A stretch of DNA of 16,591 nucleotides from an uncultured Bacilli bacterium (GTDB lineage: Bacteria; Bacillota_I; Bacilli_A; RF39; UBA660). The notes beneath the pieces are model-generated. The model did not search any database. It was given only the letters and a program-made list of their open reading frames with translations, and was not told where the DNA came from. Shown here piece after piece: positions 13,790-16,591 of the stretch (its first letter is position 1; each line of letters starts with the position of its first letter). The position numbers and the translations under genes were made by a program. Where the stretch lies: contig CANQOH010000030.1 of the NCBI GenBank assembly GCA_947625425.1, positions 1 through 16,591 of the forward strand, given 5' to 3'.

Positions 13790-14506
13790 CTATTTCAAAG
13801 TATACTTCAAAATAGCTTCTTCTACTTCTTTAGGATGCGTAGCTCCTATATTATGTTTACCACCTTTAATAAGATCTATATTATCTTTATAATCTTCACC
13901 TAAATAATCTATTACTTTATGGGGATTAACTTGTTCATCTTCATCTCCATAAATAATTACAAAATCATTTTTAGGTATTTCTTTTACCTCATCTTCTAAA
14001 TCTTCTCTAACAATTGATTGATAAGAACTACGTAAAAATTTAGTTCCATAAACCATTTCATTCGTTTTTAAAATATGAATTACATAAAAATCTCTTAAAT
14101 AATTACGAATTCCTTGTAAAGCTTCGGGCGTTTTAATAAAACTTTTACTTTTCTTAGTTGTTCTAATAATAGCTGGTGATACCAAAATAAGTTTTTGTTT
14201 AGCTTTAAACTTTGTTTTATATCTAATTGCTACACTTCCCCCAAAACTATAACCTAATATATAATCAATATCTAAATTATTCTTCTTGATATAATCATTA
14301 ATATAATCGGCATAATTATTTAGATTCCATGCTTCATCTGGTTCTGCTTCCCCACAAAAACCTGGTAAATTTAATTTATAAACCTTATAATTTTGTTCTA
14401 ATCTTTTAACTAATTCTTCTCTATTGTGCCAAGCATCAGTTTCTTTAGTTTGGGAAGTATAATTTTGATAATTCCAGCCATGAATTAATAAAATAGATTT
14501 TTTCAT
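13790..14506 (-). CDS. Alpha/beta hydrolase
   Basis: The 238-residue cytoplasmic protein has the alpha/beta hydrolase pattern: oxyanion segment LIHGW at 7-11, nucleophile elbow GYSFGG at 85-90 with S87, an acid in IIYGDEDEQV (D188 or D190) and H218 in KGGKHNIGATHP. The triad is complete, so an active esterase, thioesterase or amidase is expected; substrate unknown. AAGGAGG lies just before the ATG, which overlaps the stop of the Mur ligase-like gene as ATGA, a classic coupled pair. The constant pairing suggests that the hydrolase acts on the same cell-envelope or peptide-like compound as the ligase, but this is inferred from position alone. No clear terminator follows; the transcript would run into the degenerate CIRCE remnant. 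Confidence 0.9.
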   Translation of the reverse strand: MKKSILLIHGWNYQNYTSQTKETDAWHNREELVKRLEQNYKVYKLNLPGFCGEAEPDEAWNLNNYADYINDYIKKNNLDIDYILGYSFGGSVAIRYKTKFKAKQKLILVSPAIIRTTKKSKSFIKTPEALQGIRNYLRDFYVIHILKTNEMVYGTKFLRSSYQSIVREDLEDEVKEIPKNDFVIIYGDEDEQVNPHKVIDYLGEDYKDNIDLIKGGKHNIGATHPKEVEEAILKYTLK

Positions 14507-15924
14507 TTTAAATCCTCCTTATAAGGAATAATTTTATAAGTATCATTTTCTAAACTTAATAGATTATCTTCTAATACTTTATCATAATCTCTAAAATAAC
14601 CACTATAATGATAAAATATTATTCCCTTATACTTGTGAATAAAATCATGATTATTAACAACTACTACATTGTCATAATCTTTTAAAATACTCAAATATTC
14701 TATGTCATCAAACAAATAAACTTTATCAAAATTATTAAATAATTCTGGTACTTGTTCAAAACGATCAGTATTCTCTGCTGAGCCAAACTTCCTAATTACT
14801 AATATCTTCTTTTTATATTTATTCTTACTTAATTGTTTTAATCTTTCATAAGTAGTTACATCTCCATCAAAAAAGACTTCTTTACCAAATATCTTTACTT
14901 TATTTATTCTATTTTCTACTGGTACATAACTATTTAAAGCTTCTACTATGTCATCTTTATTAACTCCTAAATACTTCCCAACTTTATAAGCTAAAGCATA
15001 TTGTAAAAGCGATAAATCCGTAAGTAAATAAGGTTTTATATAATGACCTTCTATCATAAATCCCTCATCTTTAAAGCTGACATTCGTATTAAAAGTTAAT
15101 AATTCATCCAAATTAGAAGTAAATAATTTCTTATCATCATAATATATATCTTTATCTTTTAAACTAATTCTTTTAATATATTTATCTTTAATATTATAAA
15201 AACCTACTTTAGCATTTCTAAATATCTCTGCTTTATTAATGGCTAAATCTTCTATCGTATCCATTCCATCTTTATGTAAATGTGATGAATCTAATTGTAA
15301 GAAACAAGCTATATCTGGTTTAAGTAAGATACTTAAGACTTTAACATGATCTTTAAAATAAATTGAATTTTCTAAGACCACATATTCTGTATCACTTTGT
15401 AGTAAATTAATAATATGCGCTTTAAGTAATATAGGTGTTATTCTCTTATGATATATTCTTTCTACTTTATATTTCTTAGCTAAAACATCTGTAATTAAAC
15501 CAACACTCGTCGTCTTTCCTACACTACCTGTCACCGCTACTACTTTAGGTTTTACTTTATCCAATACATACTCATATAACTTATCTATTTCTTCTAAAAT
15601 ATTATCTACCACTAAATAATTATATTTATCATTATCAAATAAAGATAACATATCTTTTTCAATAACATATGTATATTCTGGATGTTTCTCCATTATCTCT
15701 TTTATCTTTGGTCGATAATCAACATAATTAATCATCCATCCATCTTCAATATCATATTTTGTAAAATAAATGGGAAAAAATAAAATATTCTTAGCTTCTT
15801 TTTCATACTTATCATCTAAATAAACAATTCTTAAGTAATCAAAAGCAATCTCTTTATCTACCACATGTTCATCAATAATATTACATATTTTCTTTAATTC
15901 ATATAAAGGATACTTATTGGTCAT
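14503..15924 (-). CDS. Mur ligase-like ATP-dependent ligase of unknown substrate
   Basis: The 473-residue protein carries a Mur ligase central domain. P-loop VTGSVGKTTS is at 131-140, followed by E185 in YVVLENS, the HLHKDGMDTIEDLAINKAEIF region (215-235; K231 is where Mur ligases carry the carbamylated Lys), and the C-terminal domain with ENRI at 337-340 and RKFGSAENTDRFEQ at 378-391. Residues 1-125 do not look like the UDP-MurNAc-binding domain of MurF or MurE. The DSYNANP motif of MurF is replaced by DGDVTTYERL. It is thus a Mur ligase paralogue, probably joining an amino acid or peptide to some other carrier, not a confirmed MurF. The ATG has a GAGATGG site and an extended -10 lies upstream. 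The stop overlaps the hydrolase start (ATGA). Confidence 0.85.
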   Translation of the reverse strand: MTNKYPLYELKKICNIIDEHVVDKEIAFDYLRIVYLDDKYEKEAKNILFFPIYFTKYDIEDGWMINYVDYRPKIKEIMEKHPEYTYVIEKDMLSLFDNDKYNYLVVDNILEEIDKLYEYVLDKVKPKVVAVTGSVGKTTSVGLITDVLAKKYKVERIYHKRITPILLKAHIINLLQSDTEYVVLENSIYFKDHVKVLSILLKPDIACFLQLDSSHLHKDGMDTIEDLAINKAEIFRNAKVGFYNIKDKYIKRISLKDKDIYYDDKKLFTSNLDELLTFNTNVSFKDEGFMIEGHYIKPYLLTDLSLLQYALAYKVGKYLGVNKDDIVEALNSYVPVENRINKVKIFGKEVFFDGDVTTYERLKQLSKNKYKKKILVIRKFGSAENTDRFEQVPELFNNFDKVYLFDDIEYLSILKDYDNVVVVNNHDFIHKYKGIIFYHYSGYFRDYDKVLEDNLLSLENDTYKIIPYKEDLK

Positions 15925-15948
15925 TAAACCATCTCTTTCATTAATATT

Positions 15949-15957
15949 ATTATAACA
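15949..15957 (-). promoter_or_regulatory. Extended -10 promoter of the Mur ligase-like/hydrolase operon
   Basis: On the minus strand TGTTATAAT (15957-15949) is a perfect extended -10, 24 bp before the ATG at 15924. Its upstream part overlaps the T-tract and hairpin of the leuS terminator, so the two genes are separated by a back-to-back terminator and promoter. Confidence 0.6.
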
Positions 15958-15988
15958 AAAAAGCAGATTTAATTCCTTTAAATCTACT
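15957..15988 (-). terminator. Rho-independent terminator of leuS
   Basis: On the minus strand AGTAGATTTAA (15988-15978) pairs with TTAAATCTGCT (15972-15962) over 11 bp with one G-U, loop AGGAA, then a T-run. It starts about ten bases after the leuS stop codon. Confidence 0.85.
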
Positions 15989-15997
15989 TTTTATTAA

Positions 15998-16591
15998 CTA
16001 TTTAACAACAATATTAACTATTTTACCTTTAACAACGATTACTTTAACAACTTCTTTACCTTCCGTAAACTTAATTACATTAGGTTCAGCCATTGCTTTA
16101 GCTTTAACACTTTCTTCATCTTCATCAACATTAATTGTAATAGAAGCTCTTAATTTACCATTTACTTGAACACCAATTGTTCTTTCATTATCAACTGTTT
16201 TAGCTTCATCATAAGTTGGCCACTCGCTATTACAAATAGGTTCATAACCGATTTGTTCATTTAATTCTTCTGTAATATGTGGTGCTAAAGGATTTAATAA
16301 GGTTAATAAGACATGATAATCTTCTTTCGTAATACTTTCTTTATCATCATAAGCATTAGCTAAAATCATTAAAGTTGAAACTACTGTATTATAAGCCATA
16401 TGGGTTAAATCATATTCAACCTTTTTAATACTCTTATGAATTAAACTTTCTAAGTCTTTTGAGTATTCTTTGCCATCTACAACTTTATCTTTTAATCTAA
16501 CTACTTTATCAATAAAACGTTTACATCCTCTTAATGAATCAGTACTCCAAGGCGCATCTTGTTCATAATCACCCATAAACATTTCGTAAAC
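15998..16591 (-). CDS. leuS: Leucyl-tRNA synthetase, C-terminal part (gene continues beyond the window)
   Basis: LeuS charges tRNA-Leu with leucine in the cytoplasm. Only the last 197 or so residues are here: the frame is open to the window edge, with VYE preceding MFMGDYEQDAPWS, the well-known LeuS segment YEMFMGxxExxxPW just past the catalytic KMSKS region. The anticodon-binding helical domain follows (SIKKVEYDLTHMAYNTVVST, then LLTLLNPLAPHITEEL) and then the C-terminal domain (IGVQVNGKLRASITINVDED to the end), which contacts the tRNA elbow. The ATG at 16582 is internal, not a start. The C-terminus is complete and ends in a strong terminator. Confidence 0.96.
   Translation of the reverse strand, partial: VYEMFMGDYEQDAPWSTDSLRGCKRFIDKVVRLKDKVVDGKEYSKDLESLIHKSIKKVEYDLTHMAYNTVVSTLMILANAYDDKESITKEDYHVLLTLLNPLAPHITEELNEQIGYEPICNSEWPTYDEAKTVDNERTIGVQVNGKLRASITINVDEDEESVKAKAMAEPNVIKFTEGKEVVKVIVVKGKIVNIVVK

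Noticed and set aside
1..16591. tRNA or rRNA genes, CRISPR arrays, transposase or integrase genes
   Set aside because: No regularly spaced repeat array, T-loop-like GTTCGA context or transposase/recombinase motif was found in any reading frame I examined.

Overview
This AT-rich window comes from a low-GC Gram-positive bacterium (Bacillota, Bacilli side). TGA is used as a stop codon (for example in trmB, the Cse60-like gene and the Mur ligase-like gene) and tryptophan is TGG, so this is not a code-4 mycoplasma. Strong AGGAGG/GGTGAT Shine-Dalgarno sites, short intergenic gaps, U-tract hairpin terminators, a CIRCE heat-shock operator, a YfhO-type membrane enzyme, a SpoVB/YtgP-type flippase and a Cse60-like protein all fit Bacilli. 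The host-associated reduced-genome lineages near RF39/Erysipelotrichia are a plausible guess, which the sequence alone does not prove.

Layout. (1) 1-2892: trmB (-), a small Asn/Tyr/Pro-rich coiled-coil protein (+), and on the minus strand a two-gene unit of a GTG-started Cse60-like protein (58 aa) overlapping a MurJ/SpoVB-type flippase. (2) 2987-5242: a YfhO-family membrane protein (+) that ends in a terminator shared with the convergent operon. (3) 5239-8220: a four-gene minus-strand operon, NrtR-like Nudix regulator > histidine phosphatase > P-loop/CYTH protein > thymidine kinase, driven by a consensus promoter whose spacer contains a 15-bp palindrome, probably the regulator's own operator. 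(4) 8328-9917: a membrane protein with a 12-residue tandem-repeat tail (+), convergent with a single-pass exported protein whose C-terminus recalls the SipW/TasA class (-). (5) 10005-12197: clpB lacking the N-domain, under a CIRCE-overlapped promoter. (6) 12171-13774: a block bounded by two 26-bp near-identical copies of the CIRCE/-35 region. It carries a possible small RNA or two-hairpin terminator, a DUF4190/FxLYD-like membrane protein, and a divergent regulator made of two tandem XRE-type HTH domains. (7) 13790-15924: a Mur ligase-like protein translationally coupled (ATGA) to an alpha/beta hydrolase. (8) 15998-16591: the C-terminal part of leuS, continuing off the window.

Most of the window is chromosomal housekeeping and envelope biology. 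The parts most worth attention are the autoregulated Nudix/P-loop-CYTH/phosphatase/thymidine kinase operon, the repeat-bounded block beside clpB with its possible small RNA, and the Mur ligase-like/hydrolase pair of unknown substrate. No mobile-element enzyme, CRISPR array, tRNA or rRNA was seen.
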